Both the position numbers and the translations under genes were made by a program. DNA of 56,161 nt from an uncultured Bacteroidales bacterium (lineage in GTDB: Bacteria; Bacteroidota; Bacteroidia; Bacteroidales; Bacteroidaceae), in the NCBI GenBank assembly GCA_902801485.1, contig CADCIP010000019.1:1-56161 (forward strand). Direction: 5' to 3'. The notes under the pieces were generated by a model. The model was not told the DNA's origin and did no database searches. It saw only the letters and a program-made list of their open reading frames with translations. This document shows, one piece after another, positions 7,884 to 17,178 of the stretch. Within the stretch, counting starts at the first letter, position 1, and the number at the start of each line of letters is the position of its first letter.

Positions 7884-9482
7884 TTATTCAATAGCCGTGC
7901 AGTACTTATAGCCCAGACGACGATAGGTCTGCTGCAAGAGTGGTAAACGCTTGCAGAAATTCTCGTAGTTCTTAGCCTCGGGTTGCATCCACTGCACCTC
8001 TGACATAGCAGCCAAGCGGGGCAACAGCATATACATAGCATGGTCTGGACTTGCCACATACTCTGTCCACAAATTGCACTGAGCTCCCAAGATGAACTTA
8101 CCCTCCTCGGGAGTCAACTCAGCAGGAACAGGTTCCATGCTGTACACCTTACTTACGGGCAGATATCCGCCAATGGCCATAGGCTGTGCGTTATGGTCCT
8201 TCAACTGGTAGTAATCAATGTAGCAGTTGTCGGTGGGAGTCATGATAACGCGGTGATGCTGACGAGCAGCCTGAATACCACCATTGTAACCACGCCATGA
8301 CATAACGGTAGCATTCTCGCTGAGACCACCTTCCAGTGTCTCGTCCCAACCGATAAGTTCACGACCCTTAGAAGCCAGGAATTTCTCCATTTCCTTATTG
8401 ATATAGGTCTGTAACTCAGCTTCCTTTGTCAGTCCCAGTTCCTTCATCTTAGCCTGACACTTGGGGCAGGTCTGCCATTTACGACGGGGACTCTCGTCAC
8501 CACCAATATGGATGAATTTGCTGGGGAAAACATCGCAAAGTTCACCATAGACTTTCTTCAGGAAATCCAGCGTTTTGGGATTACCGGCACACAACACATC
8601 GTCAGAAATACCCCACTGGCACCAAACAGAATAAGGACCACCTGTACAGCCCAGTTCGGGATAAACACTCAGGGCTGCCACCATGTGACCCGGAAGGTCA
8701 ATTTCGGGAATAACCGTGATATAGCGCTCTGCAGCATATTCCACAATGGCCTTCATTTGATTCTGGGTATAGTAACCTTCCTCGGGTGTATCGTCGAAGA
8801 CGGTATTGGCAGCATCGCGCAAACCCACGTTCTTACCGATAATGGTATGCGGACGATAACCAGCTTTTTTTGCCAACTCAGGCAGTGCCTTCACTTCGAA
8901 GCGCCAACCCTGATCATCGGTAAGATGCCAATGGAACTGGTTTACACCATGCAATGCCAGAACGTCTATGTATTGCTTGATGAACTCGATGGGGAAGAAA
9001 TGACGGGCACAGTCTAACATGGTACCTCGATAACCGAAACGAGGCTCATCCTGAATGGTTACATAGGGAAGCCGAACAGTATCGCCTTTTTCTCCCTCTA
9101 TGCTCTTGCGAAGGGTTTGGATGGCATAGAAGACACCACTCTCGCTGGCACCCTGAATGTTAATACCTTTCTTATCAATAGTAATGGTATAGGCATCAGG
9201 ATTGGGGTTCTGCAGACCTAAAGAGATCTGCATGATGGCCTTCGACTTCTTGGAAGCCACCTCGGGAATCACACCCAGATACTCCTGTGCAAACTGAGCG
9301 TTACGCAACATCTTTGCATTCTCGGCAGGATAGGCAACACCCTGTCCCTTAACGAGTAAAACCACGTTACCTCCGGGCAACATATTGACGGAACGAGGCA
9401 GAGGGATAACCTGGTAAGTCACATTGGCATAGCCTGCAATAACCATTGCTGCTGCCATAAAGAATGATGTAAGTCTTTTCAT
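7884..9482 (-). CDS. GH20 beta-N-acetylhexosaminidase, exported
   Basis: It removes terminal beta-linked GlcNAc or GalNAc from glycans. The 532-residue protein has an N-terminal signal peptide (about 1-19), a GH20b-like small domain with the conserved FYAIQTLRK, and a (beta/alpha)8 barrel: YRGTMLDCARHFFP, HWHLTDDQGWRFE, PEIDLPGH, and the catalytic Asp-Glu pair in HIGGDESP. The substrate-binding Trp region WDETLEGG follows. It lies between the permease and ATPase genes of the B12 importer, 17 bp from btuC, so it should be transcribed from the same switch-controlled promoter. Whether it has any link to corrinoid use (for example freeing glycoprotein-bound B12) is speculation. Confidence 0.93.
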   Translation of the reverse strand: MKRLTSFFMAAAMVIAGYANVTYQVIPLPRSVNMLPGGNVVLLVKGQGVAYPAENAKMLRNAQFAQEYLGVIPEVASKKSKAIMQISLGLQNPNPDAYTITIDKKGINIQGASESGVFYAIQTLRKSIEGEKGDTVRLPYVTIQDEPRFGYRGTMLDCARHFFPIEFIKQYIDVLALHGVNQFHWHLTDDQGWRFEVKALPELAKKAGYRPHTIIGKNVGLRDAANTVFDDTPEEGYYTQNQMKAIVEYAAERYITVIPEIDLPGHMVAALSVYPELGCTGGPYSVWCQWGISDDVLCAGNPKTLDFLKKVYGELCDVFPSKFIHIGGDESPRRKWQTCPKCQAKMKELGLTKEAELQTYINKEMEKFLASKGRELIGWDETLEGGLSENATVMSWRGYNGGIQAARQHHRVIMTPTDNCYIDYYQLKDHNAQPMAIGGYLPVSKVYSMEPVPAELTPEEGKFILGAQCNLWTEYVASPDHAMYMLLPRLAAMSEVQWMQPEAKNYENFCKRLPLLQQTYRRLGYKYCTAIE

Positions 9483-9499
9483 ACGAATGAAATTTATAA

Positions 9500-10510
9500 T
9501 TAATGTTTTTTCAAGATCACATACAATATCACGGGGGCACCTATAAGGGGCGTAAGCACATTCACAGGAATAATGCTGCCACTACTGGGCACGTTGCAAA
9601 GCAAATTACACAACAGTGTCAAGCAGGCACCCATGAGCATGGTACCAGGCAATAAAATGCGATGCTGACTGGTGCGCAATGTCATGCGGGCAATATGCGG
9701 AACCGCCAAGCCCAAGAAGGAGATGGGGCCGCAAAAAGCCGTTGTAGTAGCAGTAAGCAAGCCCGTGCATAGTAACAGCCAGTTGCGTGTCTTATGTACA
9801 TTTACGCCTAAATTTGTAGCATAGCGTTCTCCCAAAAGAATAGCATCCAAAGGTTTCACCAACAAGACTGCCCCAATCATCCCAATAGCTAATAGAATGC
9901 AATAAAGGGGCAACCGATCCAGACTTACGCCACTGAAGTTACCCATTCCCCAGACAATGTAGTTGTGAACACCCTCTTCCGTAGCGCTGTAGTTAAGCAG
10001 AGAGATGATGGAACCTGTGACGTAACTGATGATGACACCCGTAATAAGAAGCATCACCTGATTACGCAGCACAGAAGAGAGCAAGAGCAGCAGCAGCATA
10101 ATGCACAAAGCACCCAGCATGGCTGCCACAATAACTAGCAAGTATCCGCTTACACTCAGGCTACCTAATGTTACGGTGCCACCCAAAAAGAGCATTACCA
10201 AAGCAACACCTAAGTTGGCACCAGCATCAATACCCAGAATGCTGGGACCTGCCAAAGGATTGCGGAAAAGTGTCTGCAACAGAAGTCCACAGGTACTGAG
10301 CGACATGCCGCAAAGCAATGCAGTAAGCATTTGCGGGAAACGACTTTCGCGAATGATAAAAGTCCACTGTGGGTGCGCCTCAACCTGTCCGCCCAGCAGA
10401 ATATGTACTGCATCGGCAGCAGGAATACGAAGCGAGCCCCATATCAGATTGGCCACTCCTAAGAGCAGCATAACCACAATTAAAGCTATGATAATGGCAC
10501 TCTGTCTCAT
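9500..10510 (-). CDS. btuC: FecCD-family ABC permease, BtuC type
   Basis: Inner-membrane channel of the importer, about 336 residues with roughly ten hydrophobic helices. Family motifs are RLPRL-like RESRFPQMLTALLCGMSLS, NPLAGPSILGIDAGAN, GERYATNLGV and CGPISFLGLAVPHIAR. The start at 10510 (MRQSAIIIAL) overlaps the stop codon of the upstream substrate-binding gene as ATGA, a sign of translational coupling. A TTG four codons earlier is possible but less likely. The family also moves haem and siderophores. The operon context argues for corrinoids. Confidence 0.87.
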   Translation of the reverse strand: MRQSAIIIALIVVMLLLGVANLIWGSLRIPAADAVHILLGGQVEAHPQWTFIIRESRFPQMLTALLCGMSLSTCGLLLQTLFRNPLAGPSILGIDAGANLGVALVMLFLGGTVTLGSLSVSGYLLVIVAAMLGALCIMLLLLLLSSVLRNQVMLLITGVIISYVTGSIISLLNYSATEEGVHNYIVWGMGNFSGVSLDRLPLYCILLAIGMIGAVLLVKPLDAILLGERYATNLGVNVHKTRNWLLLCTGLLTATTTAFCGPISFLGLAVPHIARMTLRTSQHRILLPGTMLMGACLTLLCNLLCNVPSSGSIIPVNVLTPLIGAPVILYVILKKH

Positions 10511-11598
10511 TCCAAGGGACAAAAATACGCTTTTTCCTCTTTAATACCAAGCTCAGGATGCAAAATATGAATAAGATTACGCAATAAAACATCGGGATGG
10601 AAGGGTGTCTGCTCATAAAAGCCGCTGTTGTAAGTGTCGCAAAGACATATTTTGGCTTTTACATTACGCAACGCTGGAACATCCTGAACTATCTGCTCCT
10701 TGTTGAGCGGTCCGTGATGCTTGATAAGCCAGACCTGAGCCGTCAAAGCCCTATCCAGAACTCTTTCTATGCTAAGTGCCGTACTGCCGCTTCCTTCTAC
10801 ATCACTGAAAAGATAATCGGCACCTGCATCATGGTACATAATGCCCATCGTACTCTTGCCACCCGGCACGTACCAGTACCCGCTCTGCGGCATCTCACAG
10901 ATTAAACGAGGCTTCTGTTTTGCATGAGAGGCAGCCTCACGAAGTTGCAGATAAGAATGCTCCACTTGCAAAAACAGACTGTCCACCAACTCAGCCTTTC
11001 CAAAAAGCCGTCCATAGAACCTTATCCATTCGGCACGGGCCAGAGGGGAGTTTTCCATGTACTCGGCACATTCTATAAGAGGAATACCCATGCGCTCTAA
11101 ACGACCATAGCCGCCACTGTTCTCGAAAGGACTCAGCATGATGGCATCCGGCTGCAAATCCATGATGCGTTCCAAGTTTGGCTCCATACCATTGCCCAAA
11201 TCCAGGATACGGCCCTCCTCTACTCCCTTATGAACATAAGGAATGTGAATGTATTCCAGTTCACAGATACCGCCTATGCACTCCTGACAACCTAACTCCA
11301 TGAGCAAGGAGCAGTGAACGGAGGTAAAGACAGCAGCATTCTTCAGCGGAACAACCACTTCGCCTTTCTTTCCCCCTGACTCTTTCACCAACGTATATGA
11401 ATTCAGTACGCGAGTGGTGTCCCACGGATTACGGATAGTGACCTTTGTATATTCGGGATATTCCACAATGGTCAGATTGCGGGCATAGCGCAGGTTTAAA
11501 GTGTCACCGTCAGCAGTTTCTTTTCCAACCTGATGTCCGCTACATGCAAGCAAGCCCAAAACCGACAAAAGCACCAATATCAATTTTTCAGTTTTCAT
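10507..11598 (-). CDS. btuF: periplasmic corrinoid-binding lipoprotein, BtuF-like
   Basis: Helical-backbone type substrate-binding protein that hands ligand from the outer-membrane receptor to the BtuC-like permease. About 363 residues. The start at 11598 (MKTEKLILVLLSVLGLLACSG) gives a lipoprotein signal with Cys after LLA and overlaps the receptor stop as ATGA. Visible features are a long bipartite layout, QPDAIMLSPFENSGGYGRLERMGIP in the hinge region, and GKSTMGIMYHDAGADYLFSDV near the C-terminal lobe. Ligand identity comes from context only, since haem/siderophore binders share the fold. Confidence 0.8.
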   Translation of the reverse strand: MKTEKLILVLLSVLGLLACSGHQVGKETADGDTLNLRYARNLTIVEYPEYTKVTIRNPWDTTRVLNSYTLVKESGGKKGEVVVPLKNAAVFTSVHCSLLMELGCQECIGGICELEYIHIPYVHKGVEEGRILDLGNGMEPNLERIMDLQPDAIMLSPFENSGGYGRLERMGIPLIECAEYMENSPLARAEWIRFYGRLFGKAELVDSLFLQVEHSYLQLREAASHAKQKPRLICEMPQSGYWYVPGGKSTMGIMYHDAGADYLFSDVEGSGSTALSIERVLDRALTAQVWLIKHHGPLNKEQIVQDVPALRNVKAKICLCDTYNSGFYEQTPFHPDVLLRNLIHILHPELGIKEEKAYFCPLE

Positions 11599-13625
11599 TC
11601 TTTCATTCTTAACTTTCTCCCCCATTGCGGTTTTATCTCCAAAAATATCTCAAAGTTACGGCCCGGCATGGGGCGGGAAAGAACGGTAACGTACTCTGAT
11701 CCCAACAGATTATTGACAACACCCTTCAACGATGCATGCACCTTGCGCCATTGAAAAGTTTTCTCCAGTGTAATGTCATTCATATAATAAGGTTTTAATC
11801 GTCCCGTGATATAAGACACCTCGTTGCTGGTAGTCGTAAAACGCTCGCTGTAGTAGGTCCACTGATAAGACAAGCTCCATGTTCGCCAAGAAAGACGTCC
11901 ATTCAGATTAGCAGAATGACGTGGCACATAAACCAACTGCTTGCCATAAGAGGCATCGTTAGCATCTAGCTTGTCGCTCTTATTGATGCTGGGCGTATAG
12001 GCATAGTTGCCTGTGAGAGATAATTTCCATTGATGTCTCATCTTAAGTTCTGCGGTTACCATCATCTCTGTGCCATAGTTATGAACCTTTTTCAAGTTCG
12101 AAGGCTGCCAATAGCCCTTGGCATTGGGTGTCCATAGAATCCAGTCGGTGATGTAGGAATCAAAGGCTGAAAGGTTCATTTTCAGCGAGAAGGATCGAAC
12201 CTGCAGGAATCCCTCAATACCGCCATCATAGGTAAAACCCTGCTCAGGTTGCAGATTGGGATTGCCTCCAGGCTTAAAATACAGGTCATCCATTGTGGGA
12301 TAACGGTAGTTTCTGGCTACGGAAGTTTTCAGGATAATATGCGAAGCTCCATTCTTCTTTATAAAACGGGGTGTAAAAACATACTCGGCAAAAAATGCGG
12401 GAATAACGGGTATAAAATCGTTTTTGTAACATTCTTCCCGGAGTACAGCAGAGAGCGTAAGATTCTTAACCGGCCGATACTTAGCAGAAATATTCAGGTT
12501 ATATTCTGCCCTGCCCAGATTGTAGTTATCACCAATATGGAAAGGACTTTTGTCCTCGCTCTTCACATGGTTGTAATAAACTGAGGCATTAGCTGTCAGT
12601 AACAAATTGGAACGTGGCATCCAGTCGGCATTGGCTTGAAGATACCCTTGATGACTGATACTGCGGGAATGTGTTATGTCGGTGTTTACCGTTTCCCTTG
12701 TAGTAGTATAGTCGTATGCAATATCCTGCCATACATAGCCGGCACGAGCTCCCACATTCCACTTTTCGAAGGACTTATCCCAACTCAGTACGCCGCGAAT
12801 GACATCCTGTTTATGCTCGTTCTTGAAATCTGTATTGTCTTTATAATCTACACTTAGGAAAGGCAGACCGCGCAAACTATGAGCAAACCAAAGCATTGCA
12901 CCGAAGCGACCTGCCGCGGGGCTATTGTAATAGACATCCTGTAAAACATGTACATCATCGAAATAGCCGCTCTTGTTACGTTCAACGGGATGACCTATCT
13001 TATCGTAGTTGGTGTACTTGAAATCGTTTTTCGAGGTGGAATAAACCGCCCTGGTACTGGTACTCCATCGATCGTTTCCATAGGTAAAACGCAGGAACTG
13101 ATCGTAAGTACTATAGGAACCTATTCCCTGTATATATTGTATAGAGTAGCCCTGATTGAAAAGAGGTAAAGTCTGCATATCCACGGCTCCACCCAATCCG
13201 CCTCCTGTAACGGTCAACGAAGAAGCTCCGTGCAACAGTCTGGCGTTATCCACAAAATAAGAAGGAATGGTACTGAAATCTACGGTGCCAATCATAGGCG
13301 AATTAATCTTCATACCGTTCCACAGCACTTGTGTATGACTGGGTGAGGTACCACGAAACTCTGCTGTTGATTCTGTGGCACGACCATAACTCTTAATGAA
13401 GAGTGTGGAGTGCTGCGACAGGATGTCCGACATACTGAGGGCAATATTCTGATGCAGTAGTGTGGTATCCAAAATGGTCTGCTGCACACCGGCATCTTTC
13501 ATGCGACGCGAGGCTTCCACCTGTACCTCATGTAACTGGTGATCCTGGGCAAAAAGTCCCCCTCTAACTCGCCCGTGAAAGGGGAGAATAAATACCGCCA
13601 GTATAAGCAAGGGAAACTTTTTCAT
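11595..13625 (-). CDS. btuB: TonB-dependent outer-membrane receptor, BtuB-like
   Basis: A 676-residue receptor. A plug domain follows the signal peptide (LHEVQVEASRR, a TonB-box-like stretch; DILSQHSTLFIKSYG; GTSPSHTQVLWNGMKINSPMIG; LTVTGGGLGGAVDM). It then has a 22-strand type barrel ending near YVTVLSRPMPGRNFEIFLEIKP. Its immediate partners are a BtuG propeller and a PKD lipoprotein upstream and BtuF/BtuC downstream, which fits corrinoid import. The signal peptide is odd: after the hydrophobic core (LLILAVFILPF) comes HGRVRGGLFAQ, coded by a GC-rich palindrome at 13557-13586. Export may still work, because cleavage after FAQ remains plausible. Confidence 0.88.
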   Translation of the reverse strand: MKKFPLLILAVFILPFHGRVRGGLFAQDHQLHEVQVEASRRMKDAGVQQTILDTTLLHQNIALSMSDILSQHSTLFIKSYGRATESTAEFRGTSPSHTQVLWNGMKINSPMIGTVDFSTIPSYFVDNARLLHGASSLTVTGGGLGGAVDMQTLPLFNQGYSIQYIQGIGSYSTYDQFLRFTYGNDRWSTSTRAVYSTSKNDFKYTNYDKIGHPVERNKSGYFDDVHVLQDVYYNSPAAGRFGAMLWFAHSLRGLPFLSVDYKDNTDFKNEHKQDVIRGVLSWDKSFEKWNVGARAGYVWQDIAYDYTTTRETVNTDITHSRSISHQGYLQANADWMPRSNLLLTANASVYYNHVKSEDKSPFHIGDNYNLGRAEYNLNISAKYRPVKNLTLSAVLREECYKNDFIPVIPAFFAEYVFTPRFIKKNGASHIILKTSVARNYRYPTMDDLYFKPGGNPNLQPEQGFTYDGGIEGFLQVRSFSLKMNLSAFDSYITDWILWTPNAKGYWQPSNLKKVHNYGTEMMVTAELKMRHQWKLSLTGNYAYTPSINKSDKLDANDASYGKQLVYVPRHSANLNGRLSWRTWSLSYQWTYYSERFTTTSNEVSYITGRLKPYYMNDITLEKTFQWRKVHASLKGVVNNLLGSEYVTVLSRPMPGRNFEIFLEIKPQWGRKLRMKE
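13557..13586 (-). repeat. GC-rich palindrome within the receptor signal peptide
   Basis: Plus strand: GTCCCCCTCTAACTCGCC, then CGTGAAAGGGGAG. It is read in the receptor frame as PFHGRVRGGL between the hydrophobic core and the cleavage region. Confidence 0.55.
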
Positions 13626-13671
13626 CTTTCTATTTATTCCTGCCCTGTAGGGTGGGATGAGAGGTCTTTCC

Positions 13672-15069
13672 TTATTCTAAATGATAATCGCTAATATAAT
13701 ACACTTCGGTACTGATTTCACCCAAATTAGGTGTAGATCCCGTTTGCGCTGTCTGAATTTTTATAAAATCGATATATTCCAGATCAGCAGGCTGGCCGTC
13801 CCAAGTGCGAGCATTGGATATCTTGTAATACCCCATTTTACCCGCAGGTCCATCAATAAAATCGCCTAAATTATCTGCATATCCCCAATCATAAGGTGGA
13901 ATATCTGAAATACCATTTTGATAGGTGCTACGGTCACGAAGACGAGAACCGAAGTAAGTGTACTCACTCCCCCTCACCCATGGCTGCCAATAGTATGGAG
14001 AGGGATTCCAATAACTGAGATATGGGATGTAGCCCGTATCGTTGTTGCTGTCGCGCCACCCCACAGCCGACTTAGCTTTTTCGGGTTTGAAATATGTGAT
14101 GGCATACTCTGTAGTGTGATTGTCCGAACCGTATTCCGATCCGGCCAACTCGAACCATTGGTCGTTAGGCAGTCCATCGCCATTATCATCCTGACTGACC
14201 CAAATAATGCCTGGTTCCGACTGATAGCTGAATGGATTACCCTTGATGCAGAGGTCGTAAGCAGCTCCTCCGCTGGGAACACTATGGTCGAAGCCCGCTA
14301 TCAGGTAGCCTCCCTGTCCACCCAGACTGACCGACCACTTACGAGAGAAATGAGCTAGAACCGAGTCACACGCCTGCTCATGGGTACAGTCTTTAGGATA
14401 AGCCTCGCCTGTTATGATATAGCCATTCACCTGATGGCCAGGAGCAGGCATGTATTCGTAAACACGATTCACCATAGCCTTTCCACGAGATGTACGGCGA
14501 TAGGTTCCAGGTGCGGGACAGACATTTATGACAAGATTCCGGGAGCGGCCATTATCGTTCAGGGATACGACATGGCGTCCTTGTTCATTAGCCGTAAATA
14601 CCTCGCTCACCTCATTATCAATCATATATGCCTTCACCTTGATAGTACGTCCCTGCGCCACATTTATTTCAGTCCACGGAAACTTCCAATCACTGTGCTC
14701 CGGAACCTCAGGCATCTCTACATTTTCTGCCTCCACAACGGTAATCTTCACTTCGTCTTCCACTTTGCCATAACGATTGTTGATGATGAGCTTCACGTAG
14801 TACACACCAGGCTCATCAGAAGTAAAGGTATAGTAATTTTCGTGCCCTACCGTCTTTCCCTCAATAATCCATGTGTAAACACTGGTCTCGTCGAGGTATT
14901 CAATGTCGGGCACCAATTGGATGCTTTCACCCGTTTGAATGGTGAAACGACCAGAGGACATCACCCATGTGATAACGGGAAGCGGGCCTGAGGGTCCTTC
15001 GGGTTCAGAATCGTTTTTGCTGCATGAGGCAAACGATAGAATAAGGAAAAAAAATAAAAGTTTTTTCAT
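13672..15069 (-). CDS. surface lipoprotein with PKD-like domain, B12 locus
   Basis: A 465-residue lipoprotein with signal MKKLLFFFLILSFASCSK (Cys anchor). The acidic/Pro linker after the Cys (SKNDSEPEGPSGP) suits surface export in Bacteroidetes. Residues about 35-110 form a PKD/Ig-like sandwich (IQLVPDIEY, YTWIIEGK, YYVKLIINNRYGKVEDEVKITV). A second Ig-like strand set follows. The C-terminal half (GGYLIAGFDHSVP, DLCIKGNPF, SQDDNGDGLPNDQWFELAGSEYG) matches a protein type I recall next to BtuG genes in Bacteroides. It overlaps btuG by 4 bp (ATGA). It may bind or help transfer corrinoid at the cell surface. No enzymatic motif is seen. Confidence 0.7.
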   Translation of the reverse strand: MKKLLFFFLILSFASCSKNDSEPEGPSGPLPVITWVMSSGRFTIQTGESIQLVPDIEYLDETSVYTWIIEGKTVGHENYYTFTSDEPGVYYVKLIINNRYGKVEDEVKITVVEAENVEMPEVPEHSDWKFPWTEINVAQGRTIKVKAYMIDNEVSEVFTANEQGRHVVSLNDNGRSRNLVINVCPAPGTYRRTSRGKAMVNRVYEYMPAPGHQVNGYIITGEAYPKDCTHEQACDSVLAHFSRKWSVSLGGQGGYLIAGFDHSVPSGGAAYDLCIKGNPFSYQSEPGIIWVSQDDNGDGLPNDQWFELAGSEYGSDNHTTEYAITYFKPEKAKSAVGWRDSNNDTGYIPYLSYWNPSPYYWQPWVRGSEYTYFGSRLRDRSTYQNGISDIPPYDWGYADNLGDFIDGPAGKMGYYKISNARTWDGQPADLEYIDFIKIQTAQTGSTPNLGEISTEVYYISDYHLE

Positions 15070-16178
15070 TTGAATGCAAAACCATTAGGAGTGATGCCTA
15101 CTCGGAATTTGTCGAGCAATGTACCGCTCTCACTATAGCGATAAACCACACCGCTCTGACTGTAGTCTACAGCATCGGCTACATATATCTCGCCATTGTG
15201 AGGATTCACACCAATACCATAAAGGAAGTGTTTTCTCCCGTTACTACCCGTCTCTGCCTCTATGAATGGACGTACAGGAACATGGGCTGCCGTCACCTCC
15301 ATGCGATAGACATCGTTGTTTATAATATATAATATGTTACCCGATGGATTGGTAGCCAACTGCACATTGGCATTGTCTGTATCAAGTGTCTGGTCCTGCT
15401 CGACAGTAAGCGTAGCAGCGTCAATACGATAAAGATGAGGAATATTGTCGCTGAAGCTATCGTCTTCCGTCTCATATCCGCCGTCGGTAATTACCCACAG
15501 TTTGCCGCGAGCGTCCAGCGCCATGCTCTTAGGTTGCCAACTGTCAAGCACAATACTGTCACAAACCTCGTCCTTCGTGGCATCGATGACGAGAATCTTG
15601 TTACTGTAACTCCAGCAATTAGTGAACACACGATTACCGAACTGCACCATCTCCTCTGTACTGTTGTAGCCGAAAGCATCGGGCTGTCCCGTGGGAATAC
15701 TACCGATGTACTGCATGGTGCGAGGATTTAAAATGGTGATGTACGGAGCGTAGAGGTCTGTAACATAAGCCTTTTCCGATGACAGAAAATGAATATAGCG
15801 CGGATTAATCATATGCTCCGTTTCTCCCGCTGTAAGTTTGCCCTTTACCTTAAAGGTTGTCGTGTCCAACGCCCAAATAACGCCGCTATTCTCCATAGCC
15901 ACATAGGCTACACCATTGTACAATTGGATGGATTGGCCAGTGTCGCCCATCTTGGCCTCATTTACTCGTTGGAATACACCGTTCTCCACTTTCCGAGTTT
16001 CGGGATTGTAGTAAGAGAGAGTGCTGTTTCCGGCCTGATAATTACCTTCGCAAAGAATAAGCACACCCTTGCCGGAACTGATGACATCATCCTTCGGTCC
16101 ATCCGGTTCCGAATTAGAACATGCTGCCATTAGCACCAAGGCTAACAGCAGCATGTATATTTCACTCAGTTTAATCAT
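15066..16178 (-). CDS. btuG: BtuG-like surface cobalamin-binding lipoprotein (beta-propeller)
   Basis: BtuG proteins of gut Bacteroidetes cap the BtuB receptor and grip B12 with very high affinity. This 370-residue protein has lipobox LVLMAAC and then repeated blade-like units: GVLILCEGNYQAGNSTLSYY, VAYVAMENSGVIWALD, AYVTDLYAPYITILNP, NKILVIDATKDEVCDSIVL, GKLWVITDGG, GNILYIINNDVYRM, GEIYVADAVDYSQSG. These form a YncE/DUF5074-type seven-bladed propeller. Asp/Ser-rich residues after the Cys suit surface export. It sits between the first gene of the riboswitch operon and the PKD lipoprotein, with btuB two genes on, the arrangement known for BtuG. Confidence 0.85.
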   Translation of the reverse strand: MIKLSEIYMLLLALVLMAACSNSEPDGPKDDVISSGKGVLILCEGNYQAGNSTLSYYNPETRKVENGVFQRVNEAKMGDTGQSIQLYNGVAYVAMENSGVIWALDTTTFKVKGKLTAGETEHMINPRYIHFLSSEKAYVTDLYAPYITILNPRTMQYIGSIPTGQPDAFGYNSTEEMVQFGNRVFTNCWSYSNKILVIDATKDEVCDSIVLDSWQPKSMALDARGKLWVITDGGYETEDDSFSDNIPHLYRIDAATLTVEQDQTLDTDNANVQLATNPSGNILYIINNDVYRMEVTAAHVPVRPFIEAETGSNGRKHFLYGIGVNPHNGEIYVADAVDYSQSGVVYRYSESGTLLDKFRVGITPNGFAFK

Positions 16179-16265
16179 TTAATACGTATAGTTTATGATT
16201 AAGCAGTTCCAAACCAAAAAGCCTGCTCTAAACTCTAAACTTTCAACATTCAATTGTAAAGAGGA

Positions 16266-17021
16266 TTACTTCTTTATTACAACATTATCAAATGCAAAGT
16301 ACTTGGGAGCCTTCATGCCATAGGCAGATACATCGTTAGACTCCATTTCAAATGTCACAGCGTCAACCTCGCCCAAAGAAGTCATATTTATTGTAGTCCA
16401 TTTTTCTACGAAGCCGCCATCCCTTGCAAGACCAATCTTCATGGTACCGGTTGCTTCTTCTCCCTTATATCCGGTAACAATAACATTCACATAGTCGCCA
16501 GTCTCCAGCATAGCCTTTGCATAACCATCACCGTTCTTAATGACTCCAAGCAGATAGGTTGTTCCGATAACATCCATCGACTTAATAATGCGGGCCTTAC
16601 CATCAGCGAAAGAAATAGATGCATCGCAGTAAACAACAGCAAAGTTAGCACTGCCGTTGCTAACGGGAACAGCCAATTGGTCTGTGTAAGAACGAGCCTC
16701 GCTGATATTGGCGTCAATATAGTTGCTGATAGCAATACCGCCTTCGGCAAAGCCGTAAGCACCACCCCAAGCCAAAGTCAGACTACTGGAAAGTTGGGTA
16801 GAAGAATCTGTCCAGCTGTAATTCTTGGCATTCTCGCCATAGAGCAATGGCCCATTGTATTGGGGAGCATCAATAAGGGCATCCCAATAAGAACCCTCGA
16901 AAGTTACTGTCTGTGTTTCTTCAACATCGATTTGGGGATTAAAGTCTGAATCATCTTTTGAACATGCAGTGAACATCATACCTACAGAAAGCAGGCTTAC
17001 AAAAAAATTGATTTTTTTCAT
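16266..17021 (-). CDS. DUF4465-type lipoprotein, possible BtuH-like corrinoid binder
   Basis: First gene after the cobalamin riboswitch. 251 residues, lipoprotein signal with MMFTACSKDDSD (Cys about 20). The body is beta-rich: TQTVTFEGSYWDALID, WGGAYGFAEGGIAISNY, FAVVYCDASISFADG, TYLLGVIKNGDGYAKAM, GEVDAVTFEMESND and the final YFAFDNVVIKK, all typical of DUF4465 jelly-roll proteins. Proteins of this sort occur in Bacteroidetes B12 loci, and I infer a surface B12-capture role like that described for BtuH. I cannot confirm the family link without a search. It is separated from btuG by 87 bp containing a few CTAAA repeats. Confidence 0.65.
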   Translation of the reverse strand: MKKINFFVSLLSVGMMFTACSKDDSDFNPQIDVEETQTVTFEGSYWDALIDAPQYNGPLLYGENAKNYSWTDSSTQLSSSLTLAWGGAYGFAEGGIAISNYIDANISEARSYTDQLAVPVSNGSANFAVVYCDASISFADGKARIIKSMDVIGTTYLLGVIKNGDGYAKAMLETGDYVNVIVTGYKGEEATGTMKIGLARDGGFVEKWTTINMTSLGEVDAVTFEMESNDVSAYGMKAPKYFAFDNVVIKK

Positions 17022-17055
17022 TTTGTGTTTTTATTTTAAAATTGGTTTATAATAC

Positions 17056-17172
17056 GTCCTCGCGTTTATGATTTACCATTACACCCTTGTGACAGATACT
17101 CTGACTTACCCTTTCCAAGGCTTACAGTTGCGGGACAGCTCCAGACTTTCACTGGATTCCTCCGTCATAAAA
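17056..17172 (-). ncRNA. cobalamin riboswitch
   Basis: On the minus strand, GGAATCCAGTGAAAGTCTGG and then AGCTGTCCCGCAACTGTAAG match the conserved core of cobalamin riboswitches (CCGCAACTGTAAG = plus 17121-17133). The 3' B12-box side appears as GTCAGAGTATCTGTC (plus 17091-17105). It lies between the promoter at 17179-17209 and the DUF4465 gene, so it should repress the whole uptake/late-synthesis operon when adenosylcobalamin is plentiful. Confidence 0.92.
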
Positions 17173-17178
17173 GTTTTG

